Source of the DNA: Candidatus Bathyarchaeota archaeon
GTDB lineage: Archaea; Thermoproteota; Bathyarchaeia; Bathyarchaeales; Bathycorpusculaceae
Direction: 5' to 3'
Assembly (NCBI GenBank): GCA_026014595.1
Contig: JAOZHY010000033.1
Coordinates: 83,309 to 147,308 of the forward strand
DNA length: 64,000 bases
A program made the position numbers and the translations under genes. This document shows, piece after piece, positions 7,402 to 15,898 of the stretch; the stretch's first letter is position 1; each line of letters begins with the position of its first letter. Below the pieces are notes generated by a model. That model saw only the letters and a program-made list of their open reading frames with translations, was not told the DNA's origin and ran no database searches.

Positions 7402-8265
7402 ATGAGTGAAAAGCTCACAAAAGTCCAATTCACCAACCTCGACAAAATCCTCTTCCCCAAAATCACAATCACAAAAGCACAGGTAATCGAATATTACATA
7501 AAAATCGCCCCGAAAATGCTCAAGTTTCTCGCCAATCGACCGCTGGTGCTCACAAGGTTTCCAGACGGCGTGGACAAACAAGGTTTCTACGAGAAAGACG
7601 CTCCTGAAGGCACACCCTCATGGGTGAAAACCGCTACGCTTTACTCGGAAACCGCCAAACGCGACGTACACTACATTCTATGCAACGACCTTGACACGCT
7701 CATCTGGCTCGCAAACCTGGCAGCCATCGAAATCCACATTCCCTTATCCACAGTTGACCACCGAGACAAGCCCGACTTCGCCTTCTTCGACGTAGACCCT
7801 GAACCGCCAGCCAGGTACGAAGATGCTGCCGAGGTGGCGCTTTTGCTCAAGGAAAAACTAGACCAGCTTGGGCTTGAGCCGTACGTGAAAACCTCGGGGA
7901 AGAAAGGGCTGCACGTCTTAATCCCTATCGTCCGTGAATACACTTTCAGGGAAACAAGAGCCTTCGTCCACACAGTCGGAAAGCAGTTATCGAAAGAACA
8001 CGCGATGGTTGTCTCGGAGTTCTCTGAAACCAAGAGGCCTGGAAAAGTCTTCATAGATTATCTGCAGAACTCGCATGGGCGAACCATGGTGTGCCCCTAC
8101 AGCGTGAGAGTGGCGCCGACAGCCACGGTTTCAACCCCATTAGACTGGAGTGAAGTTAAGAAAAGAATAAAGCCAGCCGAGTTTAATATTTTAAACGTAA
8201 CGAGTCTATGGAAAGACCCGTGGAAAGACATTTTTGAGAACAAGCAAAAATTGGAGGTTAAATAA
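7402..8265 (+). CDS. ligD (pol domain): LigD-type primase-polymerase (NHEJ PrimPol)
   Basis: A 287-residue stand-alone polymerase of the archaeo-eukaryotic primase superfamily, equivalent to the Pol domain of bacterial LigD. It fills gaps at DNA ends, preferentially with ribonucleotides, before ligation. The catalytic metal-binding DVD is in FAFFDVDPEPPARY (~residues 126-139). It is followed by the family motif VKTSGKKGLHVLIPI (~165-179), and by the third metal-ligand region FIDYLQNSHGRTMV with the phosphate-binding TVSTPLDWSEV. A GGAGG ribosome binding site precedes ATG 7402. It is the first gene of an operon with Ku and a ligase-phosphoesterase, all within 3 kb. Pol being separate from the ligase resembles the split NHEJ set known from Methanocella rather than bacterial LigD. 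Confidence 0.9.
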   Translation: MSEKLTKVQFTNLDKILFPKITITKAQVIEYYIKIAPKMLKFLANRPLVLTRFPDGVDKQGFYEKDAPEGTPSWVKTATLYSETAKRDVHYILCNDLDTLIWLANLAAIEIHIPLSTVDHRDKPDFAFFDVDPEPPARYEDAAEVALLLKEKLDQLGLEPYVKTSGKKGLHVLIPIVREYTFRETRAFVHTVGKQLSKEHAMVVSEFSETKRPGKVFIDYLQNSHGRTMVCPYSVRVAPTATVSTPLDWSEVKKRIKPAEFNILNVTSLWKDPWKDIFENKQKLEVK

Positions 8266-9066
8266 GTGGCTAAAAAACCGAAACCCGCTCAGCCGTCAAG
8301 AAGAGCCATCTGGTCAGGAAGCATAACCATTGGTTTAGTTAACGTTCCAGTCAAGCTTTACGCCATGATATACGACCGTGGAATAAACTTCCATTTCCTG
8401 CACCAAACTGACAATCAACCGTTAAAATACGAGCGCGTATGCACCAAAGACGGAAAAATCGTTCCTTGGCAAGAAGTCGCCAAAGGCTATGAAGTCGCCA
8501 AAAACGAGTACGTTGTCTTTGACAAAGAAGAACTTGAAGCCGTCAAGCCAGAATCCGACAAACGCATCCGCATCGACAAATTCGTCGACTACTTCTCCGT
8601 CGACCCAACATACTTCAACACCACATACGCCCTGATGCCGGACAAAAGCAACGACGCCTACAGCCTGCTGCTCGCCGCACTCCAGAAAATGGGCAAGGCT
8701 GGCGTAGGAAGAATAACACTGCGCACCAAAGAGTATCCTGTTCTGGTGCACGCGTACAAGGGTGCACTCGTGCTGACCACCCTGCGATACGCTTACGACG
8801 TAGTGGATCCACAAGCCTTTGAGGAGTTGAAGGAGCTTAAGGCGCCTGAAAAAGCGGAGCTTGACTTGGCTATGAAAATCGTCAAGGACCTTTCAGGCGA
8901 ATTCGACATAACCGAGTACGAGGACACCTACAAGCAGAAAGTAGAGGAACTTATCGCGAAGAAGCTAAAAGGCGAGAAAATAGTGGTGGAGAAACCTGCA
9001 GAGGAAGAAGTCAAAGGGCTCATGGTTGCCTTGCGCGAGACGCTTAAGCAGCTGGAAAAGAAATGA
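8266..9066 (+). CDS. ku: Ku DNA end-binding protein
   Basis: A 266-residue prokaryotic Ku. The N-terminus RAIWSGSITIGLVNVPVKLY is the family hallmark, followed by INFHFLHQTDNQPLKYERVCTKDGKIVPWQEVAKGYE. Later segments (EEVKGLMVALRETLKQLEKK) correspond to the C-terminal ligase-interaction region. It forms a ring-shaped homodimer that threads onto broken DNA ends and recruits the polymerase and ligase. The start is GTG 8266, directly after the PrimPol stop, with GGAGG a few bases upstream. Its TGA overlaps the ATG of the ligase gene. Length is normal for bacterial and archaeal Ku. Confidence 0.93.
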   Translation: MAKKPKPAQPSRRAIWSGSITIGLVNVPVKLYAMIYDRGINFHFLHQTDNQPLKYERVCTKDGKIVPWQEVAKGYEVAKNEYVVFDKEELEAVKPESDKRIRIDKFVDYFSVDPTYFNTTYALMPDKSNDAYSLLLAALQKMGKAGVGRITLRTKEYPVLVHAYKGALVLTTLRYAYDVVDPQAFEELKELKAPEKAELDLAMKIVKDLSGEFDITEYEDTYKQKVEELIAKKLKGEKIVVEKPAEEEVKGLMVALRETLKQLEKK

Positions 9067-10463
9067 GCCGCAACTACAAGCCCATGCTCGCTAAACTCGC
9101 ATCCAAGCCTTTCTCGGATAAGGATTGGGTGTTCGAGGTTAAGTGGGATGGGTTCCGAGCCATAGCATACGTCAACCAGGAACTGAGCCTGAGAAGCCGC
9201 AACCAGAAAGAACTGAAATACAATTTCCCAGAACTATTAGAGCTGACAGAGCTAACGCGCAACGTGGTTCTTGACGGCGAAATCATCGTCATGAAAGAAG
9301 GCAAAGCCGATTTTCAAGCGCTACTGGAAAGAGGAAAAGCCGTTTCCCCGACCGAAATTCAACTAGCGAACCTTCAAACGTCAGCAGTGTACGTGGTATT
9401 TGACATCCTCGAGAAAGACGGAAACCCCCTTCTCAATTTGCCCTTGATGGAGAGAAAGAGAATTCTGCGCAACTCGGTTCAGGAAGGCAAACACGTTTTG
9501 CTCTCAGATGTCGTGGAGGAGAACGGCGAAGCCTATTACGCAGCGGCTTTGCAGAAAGGCTTGGAAGGCATCATGGCGAAGAAAAAAGACAGCCCATACG
9601 AACCCGGCGTCAGAAGCGGAAACTGGCTGAAAATAAAAAAGCTACGCTCCTGCGACTGCGTCATCTTCGGCTACACGAAAGGCACAGGTGCCAGAGCCAA
9701 AACATTCGGCGCTCTGCTGCTTGGGCTTTACAACAGCGAAGGCAAACCCGTTTACGTTGGCAAGGTTGGAACTGGCTTCTCACGGGAAAAACTGCGCACG
9801 CTACTGGAAGCGTTCAAAACGCTGGAGACGGATTCAGCTCCCTTCACAGTAGACATCTCTGACGAGATAACGTGGCTTAAGCCCAAACTGGTCTGCGAAG
9901 TAGGCTATCAGGTTGTTACGCGAGACGTGAGGCTACGGATGCCGCGGTTCCTCGGCTTGCGGGAAGACAAGCTTCCTTCGGAATGCACACTGGACCAAAT
10001 AGTTAAGGGCGAACTTGCGGAGTACCAGTCAAAACGCGACTTCAACGTCACAGCAGAACCCAAAGGCGGAGGAAAAAAGGATGCAACAACGGCGAAGATT
10101 TTTGTGGTCCAGGAACATCACGCACGAAGATTGCATTATGATTTACGTTTGGAGAAGAATGGTGTTTTGAAAAGCTGGGCTGTGCCAAAGGGGATTCCGG
10201 AAAGCTCAGACGAGAAGCGGTTGGCGGTTGAAACCGAGGACCATCCACTTGAGTATGCAGATTTTGAGGGGACAATTCCAGAGGGGCAGTATGGTGCTGG
10301 CACCGTGACGATATGGGACAAAGGCTCATATGAAACGAAGGTGTGGGACGAAAAAATGATAGAGGTCATGCTCAACGGCGAAAGGCTGAAGGGGCGCTAC
10401 GTGTTGGTGAGGCTGAAGAAAGCTGGAGAAAAAAGTTGGCTGCTGCTTAAAGGAAAGGAGTAG
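9063..10463 (+). CDS. ligD (Lig-PE): ATP-dependent DNA ligase fused to 3'-phosphoesterase (NHEJ)
   Basis: A 466-residue two-domain enzyme. Residues 1-~310 are an ATP-dependent ligase: nucleotidyl-accepting Lys27 in FEVKWDGFR, then motif III-like YVVFDILEKDG, EGIMAKKKDSPYEPG, and the OB-fold part. Residues ~345-460 are a LigD-type phosphoesterase with the metal-binding core EHHARRLHYDLRLE and EDHPLEYADFEG..PEGQYGAG, which trims 3'-phosphates and ribonucleotides at breaks. In bacterial LigD the phosphoesterase precedes the ligase; here the order is reversed (Lig-PE) and Pol is a separate gene. It is translationally coupled to ku by an ATGA overlap. All catalytic residues I can recognise are present, so the operon looks active. 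Confidence 0.9.
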   Translation: MSRNYKPMLAKLASKPFSDKDWVFEVKWDGFRAIAYVNQELSLRSRNQKELKYNFPELLELTELTRNVVLDGEIIVMKEGKADFQALLERGKAVSPTEIQLANLQTSAVYVVFDILEKDGNPLLNLPLMERKRILRNSVQEGKHVLLSDVVEENGEAYYAAALQKGLEGIMAKKKDSPYEPGVRSGNWLKIKKLRSCDCVIFGYTKGTGARAKTFGALLLGLYNSEGKPVYVGKVGTGFSREKLRTLLEAFKTLETDSAPFTVDISDEITWLKPKLVCEVGYQVVTRDVRLRMPRFLGLREDKLPSECTLDQIVKGELAEYQSKRDFNVTAEPKGGGKKDATTAKIFVVQEHHARRLHYDLRLEKNGVLKSWAVPKGIPESSDEKRLAVETEDHPLEYADFEGTIPEGQYGAGTVTIWDKGSYETKVWDEKMIEVMLNGERLKGRYVLVRLKKAGEKSWLLLKGKE

Positions 10464-10464
10464 C

Positions 10465-11214
10465 ATGACGCTTCATGTGGGCACGATGGGCTGGAGCTAC
10501 GACTTCTGGAAAGGCAACTTTTATCCCGAGGACCTGTCGTCCAAAGAGTACTTGGCGTATTACGCTTCGCAGTTTGACACGGTTGAGGTGGACAGCACTT
10601 TCTACCGCATTCCACGCAAACAAAGCGTGGTAGACTGGAGAGAGCAAACGCCTGAGAATTTCTTGTTTTCGCTAAAGTTTCCGCAGGTCATAACCCACGT
10701 TAAAATGCTGCGGGATTGTCAGCGGGAAGTGGCGGTGTTCTTGGAGCGCGTTGGGCTCTTGGAGAAGAAGCTTTGCGCTTTGCTGCTTCAATTTCCTTAC
10801 ACGTTTGGAATCGAGCAGGTGCCGCTTCTGCACGATTTCCTTCGGAACTTGCCCAAAAAGCACCGTTACGTGGTGGAAGTTAGGAACCGGAAGCTACTGA
10901 ACGACGGTTTCTACAATGTCCTCAGGAATAACAGCGTGGCGTTGGCGTGGGTTGACAGCCCTTTCATGCCGCAAACCAGCGAAATAACCGCAGACTTCAT
11001 CTACGTCAGGTGGGAAGGAGACCACAGAAAAGTCAAAGGCACCTTAGGCAGAAGAGAAGTGGACAGAACAAACAGCATCAAATCGTGGGCTGACAAACTA
11101 AAGCCTTTCGTGGATGGGCAGACGGAGGTTTTCGGATACTTCAGCAAGTACTATTCAGGGCATTCTCCGTCTGACGTCAAGGACTTTTTGAAAAACGTTG
11201 AGACTGACGTGTGA
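10465..11214 (+). CDS. DUF72 (YecE-like) family protein
   Basis: A 249-residue DUF72 protein. Family features are the opening HVGTMGWSYDFWKGNFYP, the LAYYASQFDTVEVDSTFYRIP segment, NFLFSLKFPQVITH, ALLLQFPY, RYVVEVRN, and the final YFSKYYSGHSPSD. The fold is a TIM barrel with unknown substrate. The ATG starts 1 nt after the ligase stop, and AAAGGAAAGGAG serves as ribosome binding site, so it is the fourth gene of the NHEJ operon. That position hints at a role linked to DNA-end or nucleotide processing, but no biochemical activity is established for the family to my knowledge. Confidence 0.85.
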   Translation: MTLHVGTMGWSYDFWKGNFYPEDLSSKEYLAYYASQFDTVEVDSTFYRIPRKQSVVDWREQTPENFLFSLKFPQVITHVKMLRDCQREVAVFLERVGLLEKKLCALLLQFPYTFGIEQVPLLHDFLRNLPKKHRYVVEVRNRKLLNDGFYNVLRNNSVALAWVDSPFMPQTSEITADFIYVRWEGDHRKVKGTLGRREVDRTNSIKSWADKLKPFVDGQTEVFGYFSKYYSGHSPSDVKDFLKNVETDV

Positions 11215-11233
11215 AAAAAGACTATAACCTTCT

Positions 11234-13258
11234 TTAGGCTTCTACTGGGTACCATTTCTTGATTTCTTCGACAGGCTCTTTTGACTTGTAGTGGTCGGAA
11301 AGCATGCAGTCCAACGACTTGGGGCATGCTAAGCATGAATCTGGTATGCCTTCGCCTTTCTTACGTCGATTAAGATAACCGAAATAGTGCTTGCACTCGG
11401 AATCGGATGGCTTGTTTACCTCTTCCGCATCTGCGGTCTTTCTTTCTGCCTCTGCCCGTTTCGCCAACTGCGCTGCCAGCCTTTCGACCTTTTGCTTTAC
11501 CTCCAATCGCCGCGCTTCCTTTCGTTCTTCCTCTAACCGCTCCGCTTCTCGCCGTTCCACTTCCTTTCGTTCAGCCTCTAAACGTTCTGCCTTTAGTTCC
11601 TCCTCCAACCATTGGGCTTTCTGTTCTGCCTTCAATTGTTCCGCCTCTAGCCGCTCCAATTCCTTGTTTTGCGCTTCTAACCGTTCCGCCATCTGCCCTG
11701 AAGCTAACCGCTCTGCTTTTAGCTCTGATTCTAATTGTGTTGCTTTCCCCTCTGCTATCAGTAGTTCCGCTTCTAACCTTTCCGTTTTCCGTTCCGCTTC
11801 CATCAGTTCCGTCTCTAATCTTTCCACTTTCCGCTCTATCGTCATCCTTTGTGCTTCTACTCGTTCTGCTTCCAGTCTTTCCATCTCTTTTCTTTCCGCT
11901 TCGAGCCGTTCTGCTTCTAACCGTTCTGCCCTTCGCTCTTCCTCCAAAAGCTCTAATTTCCGCCGTTCCTCCAGCAGTTGCGACTCCAAAAGTTTCGTCT
12001 TTCTTTCTGCCTCTTCCAGCTCTGACTCTAGTTGCCCTGTTTTTTGTTTTGATTCTTCGCGTTCTGCCTCCAGTTCCGCCTCCAACTGTTTTGCCGTTTC
12101 TTCGGCTTCGGAAAGTTTTGTTTCTAGTTGTTTTGTTTTTCGTTCAGCTTCTAACTGGTCTGTCTTTCGCTCTGTAGCCAGTCGTTCTACTTCTCTTTGT
12201 ATTTCTTCCCGTTCCGCCTCCAATAATCGCAGCTTTCTTTCTGCGTCAGCCCGTTCAATCTTCATCTGCTCTGTTTTCTTTCGTTCTGCCAGCAGTTCTG
12301 ACTCCAGCTGTTTTGCTTTTTGTTCTGTTTCCAGCAGTTTCGCTTCTAGCAGTTTTGTTTTCTTTTTCGCCTCTACACTTTCTGCCTTTCTTTTTGCTTC
12401 CAGCTGTTGCATTTTCTTTCGCTCTGCCTTCAGCCGTTCTGCCTGCTGCCGCTCAGATTCCTGTCGTTCCGCCTCTAACCGTTCTATTTCTAGCTGCGCT
12501 TCCTTTAGTTGTGCTTCCAATTGTTCCGCTCTTTGTTCTGCTTCTAACCGTTTAGTTTCTGCCTGCTCGACTTTTTGTTCTGCTTCGTTTAGCGCGGTCC
12601 CTAACCGTTTCGCTTTTCTTTCCGACTCCAAGAGCTCTGCCGCTATTTGCTTTGCTTTGTGCTCTAAATCAAGACGCTCTGCCTCTATTTGCGCGACTTC
12701 TTGTTCTGCCTTTTCGCGTTCGGCTAGCAGTTCCTCTTCTAACTGCTTTATCTTGTGCTTTGCCTCCAAACGTTCCGCCCGGCGTTCTTCCTCCAACCGC
12801 GCCATTTTCTGTTCTGCTTCTAAGCGCTCTGCCTCTGCCCGTTCTGCCGCTTGTACTTCCGCCATTCGTTGCGCTTCTATCTGCTCTTCCTTCTGCTTTG
12901 CTGCTAATCGCGAAGCCGCAAGCTCTGATTCCAACCTCTTCGCCCTTTTCTCTGCTTTTAGCCGCTCTGCTTCCAGCCGCTCTGACTTCTTCCGTTCTGC
13001 CTTTAGCTCAGCCTCTAAAGCATCTGCTTTTTGCTCCGCTGCCAAGCGTTCGGCTTCTTTTCTCTTGAGGTCCTCTTCTGTTGGTCCCCGCTTCTTTGTT
13101 TTCTCGTTTCCCAGCACCGTCTCCATATTAACAAGTGTTTGACAGGTTGGACACAAGTAGTAAACCAGTTTTTTAGGTCTGGTAAAAACGCTCTTACAAT
13201 TAGGATTTGAACAACAGTAGCTTATAACTTCACGCTTCTCTTCGCCTGTCTTCTGCAT
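11234..13258 (-). CDS. Very long coiled-coil protein with Cys clusters at both ends
   Basis: About 674 residues. The N-terminal ~50 residues form a zinc-ribbon-like unit (YCCSNPNCKSVF, then YLCPTCQTLV). Residues ~55-605 are an uninterrupted Glu/Lys/Arg/Ala-rich helix made of variants of AERLEAERKA, predicted to be one long coiled coil with few helix breakers. The C-terminal ~60 residues carry a second Cys cluster (ECKHYFGYLNRRKKGEG, then CLACPKSLDCM), a motif pattern I associate with archaeal zinc- or Fe-S-binding tails. No signal peptide or membrane segment is seen, so it is probably cytoplasmic, perhaps scaffold-like or filament-forming. The DNA is low-complexity and opens long meaningless ORFs on the other strand. 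It converges on the DUF72 gene. Function unknown. Confidence 0.8.
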   Translation of the reverse strand: MQKTGEEKREVISYCCSNPNCKSVFTRPKKLVYYLCPTCQTLVNMETVLGNEKTKKRGPTEEDLKRKEAERLAAEQKADALEAELKAERKKSERLEAERLKAEKRAKRLESELAASRLAAKQKEEQIEAQRMAEVQAAERAEAERLEAEQKMARLEEERRAERLEAKHKIKQLEEELLAEREKAEQEVAQIEAERLDLEHKAKQIAAELLESERKAKRLGTALNEAEQKVEQAETKRLEAEQRAEQLEAQLKEAQLEIERLEAERQESERQQAERLKAERKKMQQLEAKRKAESVEAKKKTKLLEAKLLETEQKAKQLESELLAERKKTEQMKIERADAERKLRLLEAEREEIQREVERLATERKTDQLEAERKTKQLETKLSEAEETAKQLEAELEAEREESKQKTGQLESELEEAERKTKLLESQLLEERRKLELLEEERRAERLEAERLEAERKEMERLEAERVEAQRMTIERKVERLETELMEAERKTERLEAELLIAEGKATQLESELKAERLASGQMAERLEAQNKELERLEAEQLKAEQKAQWLEEELKAERLEAERKEVERREAERLEEERKEARRLEVKQKVERLAAQLAKRAEAERKTADAEEVNKPSDSECKHYFGYLNRRKKGEGIPDSCLACPKSLDCMLSDHYKSKEPVEEIKKWYPVEA

Positions 13259-13492
13259 CACTTCAGCGCTCTTTCATCATGAAGACTGCCTCAGAAACCT
13301 ATTTAGCGCTTGTTTAAGTAAACTCAGTATTAAGCATCCAATTTTGCACTTGAGTTAAAACAGAATACGCAAGCATCAGGGGTTTAGAATTCATCACTAC
13401 ACTGCTGGTTAAGCGATCTAAATCGTCTGGAATTGAACTAACCGATGGTTTTATTTTCAAAATTCAGCATACTCTTATTATTGAGGGTACCG

Positions 13493-15898
13493 ATGGGAAG
13501 GCAGAAGCGGCTGTGGCTGCTAATAATCCCCATCTCACTCATCTTTATTCAACTATACTGCATATCGAAAGCCTCAAGCGCTAACGCCGTTTTAGGCACA
13601 GACGAGTGGACGATGTTCCGTCATGACTCAACCCACAGCGGCTACACAACCTGTAAAATTCCAACCAACTCCGTCAAACTCTTGTGGACTTGCAAAACGT
13701 GGAAAGGTGTGCGGTGGTCTTCGCCCGCAGTGGCTAACGGCTGCGTTCTCGTGGGCTCGAGGGATTGGCGCGTCTACTGCCTCAACTCCTCCAACGGCAA
13801 ACCATTCTGGAACTACTCAACAGGAAATGAAATACACTCGTCGCCAGCCATCTACAACAATTCCGTCTACGTGGGTTCAGACGACGGCTACGTTTACTGT
13901 ATTGACATCGCCACAGGAAAGCCTGTTTGGAAAACGGAAATCGGGGGCTTAGTGCGGTCTTCTCCCACAATTGTGGACGGGCGCCTCTACATAGGCTCCG
14001 GAAACCACGATGCGCTCTGCCTTAACGCTTCAAACGGAGCTAAAATCTGGCGGTACCCAACCTCGCACCGTGTGCAATCGTCCCCTGCTGTCTCAGACGG
14101 CGTGGTCTACGTTGCCACCGATGACTATCATGTTTACGCTTTTAATGAATCTACAGGTGAAGAATTATGGCGCACACACACTGGAAGTTTTATCTCCTCT
14201 CCCAGCGTATGCAACGGCTACGTTTACGTGGGCTCCATAGACGGCTACATATGTGCTCTTAACGCTTCCACGGGCGCCAAGATTTGGGAGTACCAAACGG
14301 AAGGGTCAGTTTACTCTTCCCCCGCTGTCGCTTACGGATGTGTCTACGCAGGCTCCGATGACAACAACGTTTACTGCCTAAACGCTTCAAACGGCAAGGA
14401 AATATGGCGGAGCCCAACTGGGTACTGGGTCAGGTCTTCGCCCGCGGTTGCGGACAGCAACGTGTATGTGGGCTCTGAAGACTACAGCATCTATTGTTTT
14501 GAAGCGTTTACTGGAGCAACGAGGTGGAGTTACACAACTGAAAGCTCTGTAGATTCTTCCCCAGCAATAGTAAACGGCAAGCTTTACGTTGGTTCCAGTG
14601 ACTATCGCATCTACGCCTTCGCCCTTGACGATTCAACCGTTCAATCCGTGCTCACGCAAGCCAACAACTCTTCACCGTGGACCACAATTGCCTTTGATGC
14701 AGTTGCGTGCGTTGTGGCGGCAACGATTACTTTTGCAATCATGCACTTTCTTAACTCGACTAAACAAAACGCTGCAGCATCGTTTGACCAAAAACGCCCT
14801 TGGTTCCTAGAACATGCCAATGCCATTTGCATTTTGGCAATTCTTGCTTTTTCAACAATATTCTTCGTAAATCTGGGAAGCGGACCGCTGTGGGTGACAG
14901 ACGAGCAAACATATTCTCAATGGGCATTCCACATTTTCAAGACCGGAGACTACCTGACTCCATGGGCTTATGGCACATTAGACATAGGCATTGAGAAGCC
15001 GCCGCTCTTCATGTGGCTGATTTCTCTTGCCTACCAAGTCTTCGGCGTTAACAACTTCGCCTCGAGGATTTGGAGCGCCGTATTCGGCACGTTATCCTTA
15101 GTTCTCGTCTTCTACCTAGGAAAGAAACTTTATAACGTGCCCGTTGGGCTTCTTTCGGCGCTAGTGTTAGGCACGTTCACAACCTTCTATATGTTTGCAA
15201 GACACGCCATGACCGATGTTCCCTTCGTCTTCTTCATTTTAGCTAGCGTATACTTTTTGGTTCTGAGCGAAAAAACGGAAGACACTAACCGATACACAGC
15301 GTTAGGCGGCGTATTCTTCGGTTTGGCGTTCATGACAAAGCAGCTGATAGCCCTACTGATTCCGCTAATCACCTTTTCTTATTTCACGGCGACAGGGAGA
15401 GGCATCAGGTTTTTCTTTACCAAACGTTTCGCTCTTTTTTGGCGAGTGGGACTTCTGGTTATTGCGCCTTGGGTGATTTACATGATTCTGCGTTTTGGAC
15501 CGGACTTTTGGCATTCTTTTTTTGTTTATTCCGGAATCATACGAGCAAGCAGCACCATTGAAAGCCATGCGGGCGGCTACCTTTACTATTTCAGCTACTT
15601 GGTTAATAACGAAAACCCGTTTTGGGTAGTTCTGCTACCTTTTGGGGCGGGGCTTTGCGCGTTCAACGCGGCTTTTAAGCGTTTGAAAGGAGACACTTTA
15701 ATCATCGCGTGGATAGCGACTGTGCTTGCGGTGTTCACTTTTGCCCAAACAAAACTTGAATGGTACATTCTGCCAGCTTTTCCAGCCTTCGCCATCGCCA
15801 TAAGCAGCTTCCTATATCAAGTGGCAAAGAAAATACAACTCACCATACGCTCTTTAATTCTAAAAATAAACAGCATATTGCTCATGTTTTTTCCATAA
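13493..15898 (+). CDS. PQQ-type beta-propeller fused to GT39-like membrane glycosyltransferase
   Basis: The start is ATG 13493, preceded by GAGGGT at ideal distance; an earlier in-frame ATG at 13445 lacks one. The product of ~801 residues has a signal/anchor helix (~6-25). Then come about eight PQQ-like blades (repeats of SSPAV..G.VYVGS.D..VYCLNASTGAKIW, to residue ~380), a helix at ~405-425, and a polytopic domain with about nine helices. The latter has the Asp-Glu and EKPPLFMWL motifs near its start (GPLWVTDEQTYSQWAF, LDIGIEKPPLF), as in GT39/ArnT/PMT_2 transferases that use a polyprenyl-phosphate sugar. The fusion suggests a sugar transferase with a substrate- or glycan-binding propeller outside the cell. 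The acceptor is unknown. Confidence 0.85.
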   Translation: MGRQKRLWLLIIPISLIFIQLYCISKASSANAVLGTDEWTMFRHDSTHSGYTTCKIPTNSVKLLWTCKTWKGVRWSSPAVANGCVLVGSRDWRVYCLNSSNGKPFWNYSTGNEIHSSPAIYNNSVYVGSDDGYVYCIDIATGKPVWKTEIGGLVRSSPTIVDGRLYIGSGNHDALCLNASNGAKIWRYPTSHRVQSSPAVSDGVVYVATDDYHVYAFNESTGEELWRTHTGSFISSPSVCNGYVYVGSIDGYICALNASTGAKIWEYQTEGSVYSSPAVAYGCVYAGSDDNNVYCLNASNGKEIWRSPTGYWVRSSPAVADSNVYVGSEDYSIYCFEAFTGATRWSYTTESSVDSSPAIVNGKLYVGSSDYRIYAFALDDSTVQSVLTQANNSSPWTTIAFDAVACVVAATITFAIMHFLNSTKQNAAASFDQKRPWFLEHANAICILAILAFSTIFFVNLGSGPLWVTDEQTYSQWAFHIFKTGDYLTPWAYGTLDIGIEKPPLFMWLISLAYQVFGVNNFASRIWSAVFGTLSLVLVFYLGKKLYNVPVGLLSALVLGTFTTFYMFARHAMTDVPFVFFILASVYFLVLSEKTEDTNRYTALGGVFFGLAFMTKQLIALLIPLITFSYFTATGRGIRFFFTKRFALFWRVGLLVIAPWVIYMILRFGPDFWHSFFVYSGIIRASSTIESHAGGYLYYFSYLVNNENPFWVVLLPFGAGLCAFNAAFKRLKGDTLIIAWIATVLAVFTFAQTKLEWYILPAFPAFAIAISSFLYQVAKKIQLTIRSLILKINSILLMFFP

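Noticed and set aside
11391..13142. 583-codon plus-strand ORF and several other long plus-strand ORFs (11407-12177, 12313-12555, 12652-13068)
   Set aside because: They lie antisense to the repetitive coiled-coil gene. Their Ser/Ala/Leu-rich low-complexity translations are the mirror of GAG/GCN codon repeats, and only the minus-strand frame has Cys clusters and a sensible start.
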